A stretch of DNA of 64,000 nucleotides, taken from Levilactobacillus brevis. GTDB lineage: Bacteria > Bacillota > Bacilli > Lactobacillales > Lactobacillaceae. Where the stretch lies: positions 1,736,001 through 1,800,000 of the forward strand of contig CP079699.1 in the NCBI GenBank assembly GCA_021383565.1. Direction: 5' to 3'. A program made the translations under genes and the position numbers. The notes under the pieces were generated by a model that saw only the letters and a list, made by a program, of their open reading frames with translations, was not told the origin of the DNA and did no database searches. This document shows, piece by piece, positions 19,058 to 29,017 of this stretch (the first letter of the stretch is position 1; each line of letters opens with the position of its first letter).

Positions 19058-19112
19058 CCAAAAAGAGACCGGCGCCCCCCCGCTTAAAGCGAATGAGGCG
19101 CTAGTCTCCAAA
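19058..19112 (-). terminator. Terminator of guaB
   Basis: Minus-strand GGAGACTAGCGCC pairs with GGCGCCGGTCTC and is followed by TTTTT. Confidence 0.75.
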
Positions 19113-19125
19113 ATTTCAGGATCGT

Positions 19126-20283
<1,158 letters not shown>

Positions 20284-20332
20284 TTAATTTAGTCTCAGGC
20301 TCGGTTAGGAATCCTGGGAGATATTGTTTCTA

Positions 20333-20361
20333 AATTTACCAGTCTAGGCCACTCAGGTCAA
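20333..20361 (-). promoter_or_regulatory. Promoter of guaB
   Basis: TTGACC (20361-20356) and TAAATT (20338-20333) are separated by 17 bases. The leader to the guaB start is about 60 bases. No purine riboswitch is visible. Confidence 0.7.
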
Positions 20362-20481
20362 GGACTCTCATCGAACTATTATTGTAGAATTAGCTCGACT
20401 GGGTAAATTAACGAGCGACTGAATAACTTGAAACTAAATTAATCTAGCGGGTATCAACATTGCTATTGCAACCCGCGCGTT

Positions 20482-22134
20482 CTACTTACGTTGGTACAGC
20501 CAGTAGGTCACATTGACGCCCTCAAAGACCTGAGTATGCTGGGCCACACAACGGTAGTGGCGGGTCAATACCCGGCTTAATTTGGCCGTTCCGGGATTGA
20601 GATTACCACTGGTAATGCGGCCACTACCGCCCTGCCACTGCTTCACCGACTTACCGGCCGGCGTGTTGAGTACGACCCACTCGACCTGATGCCGCTGAAT
20701 CACAGCGCGCTGGGACTGAAGAATCTGGGGCGCTGCACTCTGGGGAATGTTGTAGTTCTGGAAGAAGTAGGTCGTCGGCACCGCCCCGGACGCCGTGTAG
20801 AAGCCCATGTCGATCGAGCCATAGTTGAGGAGGGTCAACCGCGTACCAGCCGGCGTGTCTCGCCGCATTTGTCGGCCAAAGTCGACTTGCGCCGGTTGTT
20901 GGGGCCGTTTCGTCTGTCGCTCCGTAATCGAAGTATTGTTGGGAAAGACCTTCGAGCTGGTCACGTTGTTGTTGACGCCGAGCACCAGAAATAGACTGAA
21001 CAGTAAGGTCGCCAGAATGGGAAAGGTCGCTTCCGAATCCGTTTGCGGTAGCGGGACGCGGCGGAAGAACAGCTGACAGAAGTAAATGAACGGGAGCACG
21101 AAGAAGCCGAAGTAAATCAACTGGTAGTACTGGTAGACCGACCCGGCTTGATACCCATAGAGTGCCAGAAGGTCACAGCCCAAGGCACTAGCTAGATACA
21201 GGCCACGGCCGAAGCGACTATGGAAGATGTCCGGTTGAAAAATGACTACCAGTGTCCCCACAATCCCCAAGGCAAAGAACAGGACGTTATCCCAGTAGAA
21301 CTGCGAGACCAGCGTCACGGACTGAACCAGATTGGCAAAGGCGGCCACGGACGAGGTCAGGTAGACCTTGGTATTAAACAGAATATAAACGTTGATGAAC
21401 GCCTTCAAGGCGCCAGTCATCAGAAAGTAAATCAGCCACGGCAACGTCGTCAGAAGAAAGCCCCCGGCGCTCCACCCCACGACGCGGCCCAGTAGCCGCC
21501 ACTGCCGCTTGACCAGTAGTCGACCCACGACCACCAGATAAAAGGCGATCCAAGCCCCGAGCAGCGTGTATTTCGAGAGAAAAACGATACCCACTATAGC
21601 GCCCTGCGCGAAGAACCACCAGTGGCTGACCTTAAACTGGCGTCGGTCCAGTAATACCATCAAATAAATCAAGGAAAGCAACAGCGGCAACGTGAAGAAC
21701 TCCACGGTATCCCCGTAATCGTAGTACGGATGGTAGAGAAACAGGAGCGGCGAGAGCAAGGCCGTCAGCAACGCGGGGAGCTGCTTGGCCCGCAGTAGCT
21801 TGGCCAATTTATAGACCAAAAACATGGCGGCCGTGACCGTGGCAATCTCATAGACGAAGATCAGCAGAAAGCTACGGGACGAGACCAGGTAGGCCAAACC
21901 GTGCAGGAAGTACACGTACGGCCCCTTCTGCTCGAAGATATCTTTATACGGAACGATCCCGTTCATCATGGCCTTGCCCACCGTGAAGAAGGCGTTGTTG
22001 TCCGGCGACGTGTCGAAGTAAAAGGCCGGGGACGTATAGGAGCAGAAGGTCATGATGAACGCCCCCACAATGGCCAGCAGCCCCAACGACTGACCGTCTG
22101 GACTTTTGAGTTTTGAATGAATTCGCTTCAACAT
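20482..22134 (-). CDS. Multi-spanning GT-C type membrane glycosyltransferase (PMT/ArnT-like)
   Basis: A 550-residue protein with about eleven membrane helices. The first extracytoplasmic loop contains YFDTSPDNNAFFTVGKAMMN followed by GIVPYKDIFEQKGPYVYFLHG, matching lipid-linked-sugar transferases of the GT39/GT83 kind in lactobacilli and streptococci, often annotated as teichoic-acid glycosylation proteins. The acidic pair (D-x-S-P-D) fits the catalytic loop. A C-terminal soluble domain (about 420-550) follows. It probably decorates a wall polymer on the outer face using polyprenyl-phosphate sugar. The acceptor is unknown, and it is a single-gene unit. Confidence 0.8.
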   Translation of the reverse strand: MLKRIHSKLKSPDGQSLGLLAIVGAFIMTFCSYTSPAFYFDTSPDNNAFFTVGKAMMNGIVPYKDIFEQKGPYVYFLHGLAYLVSSRSFLLIFVYEIATVTAAMFLVYKLAKLLRAKQLPALLTALLSPLLFLYHPYYDYGDTVEFFTLPLLLSLIYLMVLLDRRQFKVSHWWFFAQGAIVGIVFLSKYTLLGAWIAFYLVVVGRLLVKRQWRLLGRVVGWSAGGFLLTTLPWLIYFLMTGALKAFINVYILFNTKVYLTSSVAAFANLVQSVTLVSQFYWDNVLFFALGIVGTLVVIFQPDIFHSRFGRGLYLASALGCDLLALYGYQAGSVYQYYQLIYFGFFVLPFIYFCQLFFRRVPLPQTDSEATFPILATLLFSLFLVLGVNNNVTSSKVFPNNTSITERQTKRPQQPAQVDFGRQMRRDTPAGTRLTLLNYGSIDMGFYTASGAVPTTYFFQNYNIPQSAAPQILQSQRAVIQRHQVEWVVLNTPAGKSVKQWQGGSGRITSGNLNPGTAKLSRVLTRHYRCVAQHTQVFEGVNVTYWLYQRK

Positions 22135-22177
22135 CGTGACCCCTCCTCATTTATTCGGTGAACAACCAATCTGAGCG

Positions 22178-22217
22178 GATAAGAAAAGACGTGGTTACCC
22201 ACGTCTTTTCTGGCGGC
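22178..22217 (-). terminator. Hairpin terminator between 22354 gene and glycosyltransferase
   Basis: AGAAAAGACGTGG and CCACGTCTTTTCT form a 13-base stem with U-rich flank. It lies about 140 bases after the 22354 stop. Confidence 0.75.
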
Positions 22218-22353
22218 ACTTGTCGCTGGATGATTTCGTTTTACTGGGTCAGCAACAGCAGCGCTCAGTCGCCGTGCTATCGTCAGCCTGGTATTTCCTG
22301 ACTGACGACTTCAGTCTACCAAGTTAGCCCCGTTGCTGAACAGCTATCACATT

Positions 22354-23010
22354 CTATTTGTAAATGCGGTAGCTAATCTCGTAAGGACAGTATCCCTTTT
22401 GATGAACATCAAACCGGAAGTACTTGCCACCCTTATCGAGCTTTTCGGCTTGCTTCTTAGTCAAGCGCACATCAAAGCGGCCGTTCTTGTCCACCTTGAA
22501 CTTCTTGACTTCCTGACCCTTACGGTTGAAGAGTTCCACTTCGTCACCCTTCTTGCTCTTCTGGAACAGGATGACCCGACTGTCCTTACGGTAGTGTAAA
22601 CGACCCCGCATCTTCTTGTCGGCAGCCAAACTCTTTGCCTTCTTAATCCGCTTCTTGGCGACTCGCTTCATGATCTTAGCGGACTTCTTCGGTGCCCGCC
22701 GACTCATGGTTCCGGTGAACCCACCGACATCGCTGGCGCCAGTATCATCGCCGGTATAGTTGCCAATCGCTGGATTGCCCGCGTCACTCGCATCACTGGC
22801 GGCATTAGCATCACTGGCATCACTGGCATCGCTAGCGGCATTGGCGGCACTACTCCCCGTTGCTGGCGCGACCTCACCGCTGCTGGCATTATCGCTACTC
22901 CCACTGGCAGCATCGGCGGCATTCCCGTCGGCGTTAGCACCGGTCGCAACAGCTCCAGCAGCAAACAGCGCAGCAACTAACCCTAATACGTATCCAAAGA
23001 CTTTTTTCAT
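22354..23010 (-). CDS. Secreted protein with Ala/Ser/Asp repeat and basic C-terminal domain
   Basis: A 218-residue protein I cannot assign. A signal peptide spans 1-26 (MKKVFGYVLGLVAALFAAGA, then ANA). Residues about 27-95 are a low-complexity acidic stretch with ASDASDASDA-type repeats. From about 105 the protein becomes strongly basic (RRAPKKSAKIMKRVAKKRIKK) and ends in a folded-looking domain (about 125-218) with regular beta-type sequence. No LPxTG is present, so it is released or held by charge. ATG 23010 follows GGGGAGG; the longer ORF has no signal. The repeat is slippage-prone and may vary between strains. Confidence 0.75.
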   Translation of the reverse strand: MKKVFGYVLGLVAALFAAGAVATGANADGNAADAASGSSDNASSGEVAPATGSSAANAASDASDASDANAASDASDAGNPAIGNYTGDDTGASDVGGFTGTMSRRAPKKSAKIMKRVAKKRIKKAKSLAADKKMRGRLHYRKDSRVILFQKSKKGDEVELFNRKGQEVKKFKVDKNGRFDVRLTKKQAEKLDKGGKYFRFDVHQKGYCPYEISYRIYK

Positions 23011-23337
23011 AAAAAAATCCTCCCCACGAAAATGATAGTTTTTCATCAAGTCACTGACTGGCTCAACTACTTGGTGCCATCATAGGTCCCCGGGTGATGG
23101 ACGACAAGCCATAAAAATTACCCCGTTAGTCCCCAAATAAAATCAGCGGGGGTCGCGATAATCCGGGGCCATTTTAGGGTAGCAACATCACTGCCATACT
23201 CAGTGGTCACGGTGCCAAACGGTCACGTACCGCCTCAATCACGCCGAGCGCCGTCACACCAGAAAAGTGGCGTGTCAGCGGGCGAACCTTTGTCCAACCA
23301 ATTCAGTGCGGGGCAACGCTAATTTCCGCCAAAAAAG

Positions 23338-23383
23338 GTCACGGTCAATCGCAACACCGCGTGCGCCGATTGACCGTGACCGA
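23338..23383 (-). terminator. Terminator of the DUF1129 gene
   Basis: GGTCACGGTCAATCG and CGATTGACCGTGACC form a perfect 15-base stem with a T-run on the minus strand. The rest of the gap 23011-23337 holds no gene I can support. Confidence 0.9.
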
Positions 23384-23428
23384 TAATGTTATTTCGTTAG
23401 TTTAACTTCACCCAAGTAGCTGGGGCGT

Positions 23429-24154
23429 CTAGCCGAAGAACCCACCGTTAATCTTGTAGGTCCGCCGCATCCAGAACATCACGGCGATGGAGACCAGACC
23501 GAGGATAATGCTTGGCCATGGCATCAGGATTGGATTGACCAAGCCTGGTAACATCTGTGCCAGGTAGAACAACGCCATCCAGACCAGGAACCCGAGCAAC
23601 ACGATCAACGCCCGCACGAAGCCGTTAAGCTTGTGCTTGATCTTCGGGCTAAATAACCGCGGCATGATAGGCAGGATGAACCCAGCAATCAGCGCACTGA
23701 CGGTAATGGCCGTGATCCCGACAGGGCGGCTCGTCGTCATCAGTTTTGGTGAGAAGAGGTACATCAACCCAAACATCAAGTTGAAGATCATGAAGAACGT
23801 TAAGGCATTGTACAACATGTTTGGCCAATAGTTGCGCCCAAACAGTTCATTGTCGGGCTTCGTTGGGCCTTCGACAACTTCCTTCACGCGGGATTCGATA
23901 TCCCCGTAAGTGTTCTTCCCGGTCTTCCCACTCTTCTGGCCTTCAACCAGCTCATTGACCATGTCTTGCACGGCTTGGGCCTTCTTCTCCGGCGTCAGCT
24001 TGGTCTTTTCAAGCTCCTTGTTGAAGCGGTACATGTATTCGGCATTGCGCTTGGTCAAGCCCAGATTATCAAACGCTGCCCGTTCATTGACTGCCACCGA
24101 GTTACGGTTCTGATGAACGCCCGCATTGCGGGGAGTTTGCTTGTTATCACTCAT
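23429..24154 (-). CDS. DUF1129 family membrane protein
   Basis: A 241-residue membrane protein of the DUF1129 family, which is common next to ychF in lactobacilli. A cytoplasmic N-terminal half (1-110) contains the family stretch LTKRNAEYMYRFNKEL followed by a helical region. Four membrane helices follow (about 115-225). The function is unknown. It starts 16 bases after the ychF stop and is likely co-transcribed with it. Confidence 0.85.
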   Translation of the reverse strand: MSDNKQTPRNAGVHQNRNSVAVNERAAFDNLGLTKRNAEYMYRFNKELEKTKLTPEKKAQAVQDMVNELVEGQKSGKTGKNTYGDIESRVKEVVEGPTKPDNELFGRNYWPNMLYNALTFFMIFNLMFGLMYLFSPKLMTTSRPVGITAITVSALIAGFILPIMPRLFSPKIKHKLNGFVRALIVLLGFLVWMALFYLAQMLPGLVNPILMPWPSIILGLVSIAVMFWMRRTYKINGGFFG

Positions 24155-24170
24155 CTACTTCTGTTCCCTT

Positions 24171-25271
24171 CTAAACGTTGAACCGGAATTCGACAATGTC
24201 GCCGTCTTCCATCACGTAGTCTTTACCTTCAACCCGCAGCTTACCGGCTTCCTTAACGGCCGCTTCGGATTCGTACTTGTCCAAATCATCGAATGCCATG
24301 ACTTCGGCCCGGATGAACCCGCGTTCGAAGTCAGAGTGAATGATTCCGGCCGCTTGAGGCGCCTTAGTGCCCGTCTTAAACGTCCAAGCACGGGTTTCCT
24401 TACCACCAGCCGTGAAGAACGTTTGGAGCCCTAAGAGGTGGTATGAGGCCCGAATTAAACGGTTCAAGCCGGGTTCTTCTACCCCTTCGGCTTCCAAGAA
24501 GTCTTGCTTCTCGTCGTCATCCAACTCGGCAATCTCTTCTTCGGCTTCGGCCGCCACAGCAATGGCTTCGGCGCCTTCCTTGGCAGCGTAGTCCTGAATA
24601 CTCTTGAAGTACTTGGAGTTTTCGGGATCGGCCATATCGTCTTCGGCGATGTTGGCCACGTACAGAACGGGCTTGGAAGTCAGTAAGAACAGACCCTTGA
24701 CGATCTTAGTCTCGTCTTCGTCAAAGTCGATGGTCCGAACGGCACCACCGTCTTCGAGGACTGGCTTAATCTTGTCCAGAACGGCTAATTCTGCTTTGGC
24801 TTCCTTGTCGCTTCCCTTGGCCGCCCGTTCAACCTTAGCGAGACGCTTGTTGACGGCTTCCAAGTCAGACAGACCGAGCTCCAAGTTGATGGTTTCAATA
24901 TCATCGATGGGGTCAATCTTGCCGGACACGTGGGTGATGTTGTCGTCGTCAAATGCCCGCACCACGTGGACAATGGCGTCAACTTGGCGAATGTTTTCCA
25001 GGAACTTGTTCCCCAGACCTTCACCCTTGCTGGCCCCCTTGACGATCCCGGCAATATCCGTGAATTCGAACGTCGTGGGGACAACCTTCTTGGCTGGAAT
25101 TAAGGCTTGAATCCGGTCGAGGCGGCTATCTGGCACCTCCACCATCCCCACGTTCGGGTCGATCGTAGCAAACGGGTAGTTCGCCATTTCGGCCCCCGCC
25201 TTGGTAATCGCGTTAAATAAAGTTGACTTCCCGACGTTCGGCAGGCCAACGATCCCTGCAGTTAATGACAT
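24171..25271 (-). CDS. ychF: Redox-regulated ATPase/GTPase YchF
   Basis: A 366-residue member of the Obg-related YchF family, which binds ATP and associates with ribosomes. GLPNVGKSTLFNAIT (P-loop) opens the protein, and DIAGIVKGASKGEGLGNKFL is the G3/switch region. The noncanonical G4 is in the VLYVANIAEDD stretch, and the TGS-like C-terminal domain ends KDYVMEDGDIVEFRFNV. The gene is tightly packed behind DUF951 (5-base gap) in the segregation cluster operon. Confidence 0.96.
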   Translation of the reverse strand: MSLTAGIVGLPNVGKSTLFNAITKAGAEMANYPFATIDPNVGMVEVPDSRLDRIQALIPAKKVVPTTFEFTDIAGIVKGASKGEGLGNKFLENIRQVDAIVHVVRAFDDDNITHVSGKIDPIDDIETINLELGLSDLEAVNKRLAKVERAAKGSDKEAKAELAVLDKIKPVLEDGGAVRTIDFDEDETKIVKGLFLLTSKPVLYVANIAEDDMADPENSKYFKSIQDYAAKEGAEAIAVAAEAEEEIAELDDDEKQDFLEAEGVEEPGLNRLIRASYHLLGLQTFFTAGGKETRAWTFKTGTKAPQAAGIIHSDFERGFIRAEVMAFDDLDKYESEAAVKEAGKLRVEGKDYVMEDGDIVEFRFNV

Positions 25272-25276
25272 AGCAA

Positions 25277-25483
25277 TTATTCACTCTTTCCATTATCGGT
25301 GTCGGCCTTACGAACCAATACCTTTTTTAATTTCTTTTCAAACTCGCGCCGTGACAACATCACAACGTGGCCACAATTCGTACACTTGATCTTAATATCG
25401 GCGCCCATCCGGGTAATCTCCCAGCGGCTCGCACCACAAGGATGGGGCTTCTTCATTTCTACCAAATCGCCTAAATCGTACAT
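25277..25483 (-). CDS. DUF951 domain-containing small protein
   Basis: A 68-residue protein of the DUF951 family (YyzM type). PHPCG and CTNCGH supply a Cys-x2-Cys-like zinc or nucleic-acid binding knuckle, and IKCTNCGHVVMLSRREFEKKL is the diagnostic stretch. It sits between parB and ychF as in many Firmicutes. The C-terminal tail is charged. No function is established. Confidence 0.9.
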   Translation of the reverse strand: MYDLGDLVEMKKPHPCGASRWEITRMGADIKIKCTNCGHVVMLSRREFEKKLKKVLVRKADTDNGKSE

Positions 25484-25500
25484 GCTTTGGCCTCCCTTGC

Positions 25501-26385
25501 TTAGTCCGTGTGGATGTTCAACAAGTCCAAAATCCGATTCAAATCGTCATTGGAGAGGTATTCAATCTCGATGCGTCCCTGGTGATCGTCGCCATTGCCC
25601 TCGTTGATTGAAACCTGCGTTCCAAAACGTTCTTGGAGTTGATTTTCCGTCGAACGCAGGAACGGCGACTTCTTCTTGGCGGGCTTCTTAGCTAACTTCT
25701 TAGCGGCCCCGTTGAGCTTGCTGACCTCGGCCTCCAGCGCCCGAACGGTCATCCCATCCGCGACGGCCTTCTTGGCTAAGGCGACCAGCTTGGTCTTGTC
25801 CTTTAGGGATAACAACGTCCGCGCTTGACCCATCGACAACTCGTTTTTCTGGAGCATGTCTTTGACGGCCTTGGGCAAGCCCAGTAACCGCAAGTAGTTG
25901 GCAATGTACGGCCGACTCTTGCCTAGGCGTTCGGAGACCTGAGCCTGCGTCAAGGTGAGCTTGGTCATCAAGGTATCGTAGGCTTCAGCCTCTTCAAGGG
26001 GCGTCAGATCCTCGCGTTGGAGGTTCTCCAACACGGCGATCTCCATCATCTGTTCTTCAGTAACGTCTCTAACAATCGCGGGAATCGTCTCCTTACCAGC
26101 TAATTTGGAAGCCCGGAAACGCCGCTCGCCCGCAAGAATCTCGTAACGGTTGGCCCGCTTGTCCGGTTGACGCACAATAATCGGCTGGAAAACCCCCGTC
26201 TTTTCGATGGAAGCCGCTAAGTCGTTTAAGCCCTTGTGATCGAACTTCTGCCGTGGTTGGTACGGGTTGGGGCGAATATCGGCCAACGTTAAATCAACGA
26301 CCGTTTCTTCCCCAGCATCCACGCCGTTCTCGGCAAACAGCGCGTCAATCCCGCGTCCTAAACTTTTCTCTTTCTTACTTGCCAT
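25501..26385 (-). CDS. parB: Chromosome partitioning protein ParB (Spo0J)
   Basis: A 294-residue CTP-dependent DNA clamp that loads at parS sites and spreads. RPNPYQPRQKFDHKGLNDLAASI (about 35-57) and ILAGERRFRASKLAG (CTP/GERR motif) are followed by the helix-turn-helix around LTQAQVSERLGKSRPYIANYL. The C-terminal dimerisation region is about 245-294. A lysine-rich linker (AAKKLAKKPAKKKS) precedes it. It overlaps the parA stop by 11 bases. Confidence 0.96.
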   Translation of the reverse strand: MASKKEKSLGRGIDALFAENGVDAGEETVVDLTLADIRPNPYQPRQKFDHKGLNDLAASIEKTGVFQPIIVRQPDKRANRYEILAGERRFRASKLAGKETIPAIVRDVTEEQMMEIAVLENLQREDLTPLEEAEAYDTLMTKLTLTQAQVSERLGKSRPYIANYLRLLGLPKAVKDMLQKNELSMGQARTLLSLKDKTKLVALAKKAVADGMTVRALEAEVSKLNGAAKKLAKKPAKKKSPFLRSTENQLQERFGTQVSINEGNGDDHQGRIEIEYLSNDDLNRILDLLNIHTD

Positions 26386-27142
26386 GGGCAGCTAGCACTT
26401 CCTTTGCGAGTTCAGTGTACACCTCAGCACCTTTGGATTTCGGTGCGTAATCAATAATCGGCATCCCGTGACTAGGCGCTTCCGCCAACTGCACATTCCG
26501 CGGAATGATCGTGGCGTAGACCTTGTTTTGGAAATACTTCTTCACTTCTTCGTTGACCTGCTTCCCCAGATTCGTCCGGGCATCATACAGGGTCAACAGC
26601 ACGCCTTCGATCTTCAACTCACGGTTGAAGTGCTTCTGGACCAACTTCACCGTATTTAACAGTTGCGTCAACCCTTCCAGCGCATAGTATTCACTCTGTA
26701 CCGGAATCAGGATTGAGTTGGCTGCCGTAAAGGCGTTGATGGTCAACAGCCCCAGCGAAGGCGGACAGTCGATTAAAATATAATCGTACTGATCACGAAT
26801 CTCATCCAAGGCGTCTTTCAGCCGCGTTTCACGCGCCATCATTGGCGTAAGCTCGATCTCCGCACCAGAAAGCTGGATGGTTGCGGGAACGATGTCCAAC
26901 CCCGGATGTTCAGTATGCAAAATCGCGTCGGTAATCGGCGTCTCGTTGACCAAGACGTCGTAGACTTCGCGTTCAATGGTGGCCTTTTGAATGCCCACGC
27001 CGCTGGTCGCGTTGCCTTGGGCATCGGTATCGACCAGCAGGACCTTCTGGCCAGCGGAGGCCAGTGCGGCCCCCAGGTTAACCCCGGTCGTGGTCTTACC
27101 CACGCCACCTTTTTGATTGGCTAATGCGATGATATAGCCCAT
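26375..27142 (-). CDS. parA: Chromosome partitioning ATPase ParA (Soj)
   Basis: A 255-residue Walker-type ATPase that binds the nucleoid and acts with ParB in origin segregation. The deviant Walker A KGGVGKTTT is near residue 10-18, and Walker B YDYILIDCPPSLGLL is near 115. ATG 27142 has AGAGGTGG at 8 bases; the GTG further upstream does not. The gene lies between noc and parB in the conserved near-origin cluster. Confidence 0.96.
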   Translation of the reverse strand: MGYIIALANQKGGVGKTTTGVNLGAALASAGQKVLLVDTDAQGNATSGVGIQKATIEREVYDVLVNETPITDAILHTEHPGLDIVPATIQLSGAEIELTPMMARETRLKDALDEIRDQYDYILIDCPPSLGLLTINAFTAANSILIPVQSEYYALEGLTQLLNTVKLVQKHFNRELKIEGVLLTLYDARTNLGKQVNEEVKKYFQNKVYATIIPRNVQLAEAPSHGMPIIDYAPKSKGAEVYTELAKEVLAAHGK

Positions 27143-27156
27143 ATGTCGTTCCACCT

Positions 27157-27987
27157 CTAGCTTTCTTTGGGAATGTCAATAATGATCCGGTAACCGTCTG
27201 CAGTTTCTTCTTCCTTGGTCGTCAGCGCCATGCCGGCATCCGTCACCATCTTTACCGACTGACGAATCGTATTGACCGCCACTCTGGTGTCACCGGATAC
27301 GCTGTGCTTGGTCACCTTGCGTCGACGTTTGGGCCGCTTGTGCTTGGCGATCAGTGCTTCCGTTTCCTTAACGGTTAGCTGACCGTCGGCAATCCGCTGG
27401 AGCATGGCCGGCTGGTCGTCAACCGGTAGCGCGAGTAAGGCGCGTCCGTGACGCTCGGTAATCTGGCGATTCAAGATGGCGTTACGCACGGGCTCTGCCA
27501 GCTTCAGGAGTCGTAGCTTGTTGGCCACGAAACCCTGACTCTTCCCAATCCCCTCGGCCAACTGCGCCTGAGTCATGTGATTGAGCGCCATCAATTGTTG
27601 ATAGGCATGGGCCTCTTCGATCGCGGACAGCTCCTCGCGTTGGAGGTTTTCAATCAGGGCCATGGAAGCCGTCTCGTCGTCGTTCATCTCTTCGACGATG
27701 GCCGGCACCTCGGTCCATTTCAGACTGTTCACCGCCCGGAAGCGTCGTTCGCCGGCGATAATCTCGTAATGGTCAGGTTCGTATTGGCGCAACACAATCG
27801 GCTGCAGTAGCCCATGTTCTTCAATCGTCTGGGCCAACTCGGTAATGGCCGTGGGATCAAACCGTTGGCGCGGTTGGAACCGGTTGGGAATGATCTGCGC
27901 AACCGGAATCATCACCACGTTTTGTTTCACGGGATGCGTCGGCTGCGTCGCCTTTTCCCGATTATTTCCAAATAATGAAAATGGCAA
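27157..27987 (-). CDS. noc: Nucleoid occlusion protein Noc (ParB-like)
   Basis: A 276-residue ParB paralogue. IPNRFQPRQRFDPTAI, AGERRFRAVNSLKW and the HTH MTQAQLAEGIGKSQGFVANKL are conserved. The N-terminal MPFSLFGNNREKA is the amphipathic, membrane-targeting helix typical of Noc and absent from the neighbouring ParB, which supports the assignment. Noc couples chromosome position to inhibition of the division ring by binding NBS sites and the membrane. It is encoded just after rsmG. Confidence 0.93.
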   Translation of the reverse strand: MPFSLFGNNREKATQPTHPVKQNVVMIPVAQIIPNRFQPRQRFDPTAITELAQTIEEHGLLQPIVLRQYEPDHYEIIAGERRFRAVNSLKWTEVPAIVEEMNDDETASMALIENLQREELSAIEEAHAYQQLMALNHMTQAQLAEGIGKSQGFVANKLRLLKLAEPVRNAILNRQITERHGRALLALPVDDQPAMLQRIADGQLTVKETEALIAKHKRPKRRRKVTKHSVSGDTRVAVNTIRQSVKMVTDAGMALTTKEEETADGYRIIIDIPKES

Positions 27988-28006
27988 TTATCTTACCCCC
28001 ATCCCA

Positions 28007-28735
28007 TTAATCTTCTAACGGTTCTTTGTTCGGCGTTCCCGCTTTACGGGGGTAACGCTTAGGCGTGTGCTTGACCTTGTCGATGACCACGATGTGGCGT
28101 TGGTCGTGACTGACAGGCAGCTCAAACGCGTGATCGGCGCTGAGCTGACCGCCCAACGTCGTGATCGCCGTCTGGCTCACCGCCAATTCATCGGCGGTGG
28201 CGGCAGCCTTCAACGCCACGAACTGGCCACCTACCTTGACCAGCGGCAAGCAGAGTTCGCTGAGCACGGACATCCGAGCCACGGCGCGGGCTAATACGAG
28301 ATCATAGCCCTCGCGATTGGCCGCGCGCTTTCCACCGAATTCCTCGGCCCGCGCGTGGTGAAAGGCCACGCCGGTGAGATTAAGTTTGGCCGCCAATTCA
28401 TTTAAGAAAGTGATCCGCTTGTTCAACGAATCCACGATGCTAATCTGAAGTTGCGGGAACAAGATCTTCAGGGGCAGGGATGGAAAACCAGCGCCGGCGC
28501 CAACGTCACAAACCGTCAGGGGTTCCGTTCGCAGTGCGGGCACATAAAAAGCGGGGGTCAGTGAGTCATAGAAATGTTTCAAATAGACATCTGGCTCCGC
28601 CGTAATCGTGGTTAAATTGACGTGTTCATTGGTCGCCACCAAGAACTCAAAATACGTCGCAAATTGCTGTTCCTGTGTTGCGGTTAACGTAATGCCTTGC
28701 GTGGCTAGCGCGGCACGAAACTCTTCTGGATTCAT
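28007..28735 (-). CDS. rsmG: 16S rRNA (guanine527-N7)-methyltransferase RsmG (GidB)
   Basis: A 242-residue SAM-dependent methyltransferase that modifies G527 in the 530 loop of 16S rRNA. The N-terminal helical region is followed by the SAM motif [17 protein letters not shown] and [15 protein letters not shown]. The C-terminal tail is basic ([14 protein letters not shown]). ATG 28735 has GGGAGA 6-7 bases upstream. It is the first gene of the segregation cluster. Confidence 0.96.
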   Translation of the reverse strand: MNPEEFRAALATQGITLTATQEQQFATYFEFLVATNEHVNLTTITAEPDVYLKHFYDSLTPAFYVPALRTEPLTVCDVGAGAGFPSLPLKILFPQLQISIVDSLNKRITFLNELAAKLNLTGVAFHHARAEEFGGKRAANREGYDLVLARAVARMSVLSELCLPLVKVGGQFVALKAAATADELAVSQTAITTLGGQLSADHAFELPVSHDQRHIVVIDKVKHTPKRYPRKAGTPNKEPLED

Positions 28736-28751
28736 ACACACTCTCCCAGTT

Positions 28752-28789
28752 CACTTCTGTGAAACACAATTGTTTCACGTTTGATTATA
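28752..28789 (-). promoter_or_regulatory. rsmG promoter with everted parS-like half sites
   Basis: TATAAT on the minus strand (28789-28784) is followed by GTGAAACA (28759-28766) and TGTTTCAC (28771-28778), a perfect 8-base inverted repeat with a 4-base gap. These are the two half-sites of the ParB target TGTTTCACGTGAAACA in swapped order. A second degenerate match (12 of 16) lies at 28890-28905. Confidence 0.4.
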
Positions 28790-28924
28790 CTTTACCTTAC
28801 TTACCTGCGAAACGCAACCGACCACCCCACCGAAACTGACGGGGTGTGGTCGTCTCGCAATCACGTCGTTTCCTATTATACCGAAAATTCGGTTCACATG
28901 AAACGCCTATCACGGGAAAATAAA

Positions 28925-28968
28925 TGAAGGGCGGACTCCCGGCGCTACGCTAGGAATCCCCCCTTCAG
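28925..28968 (-). terminator. Terminator of the metallophosphoesterase gene
   Basis: Minus-strand TGAAGGGGGGATTCC pairs with GGGAGTCCGCCCTTCA (few mismatches), followed by TTTATTTT. Confidence 0.6.
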
Positions 28969-29017
28969 AAAAGTTCTGGGTCGTGCCTTGTTTAAAAAGT
29001 TATCGCCAATTGTCTCT

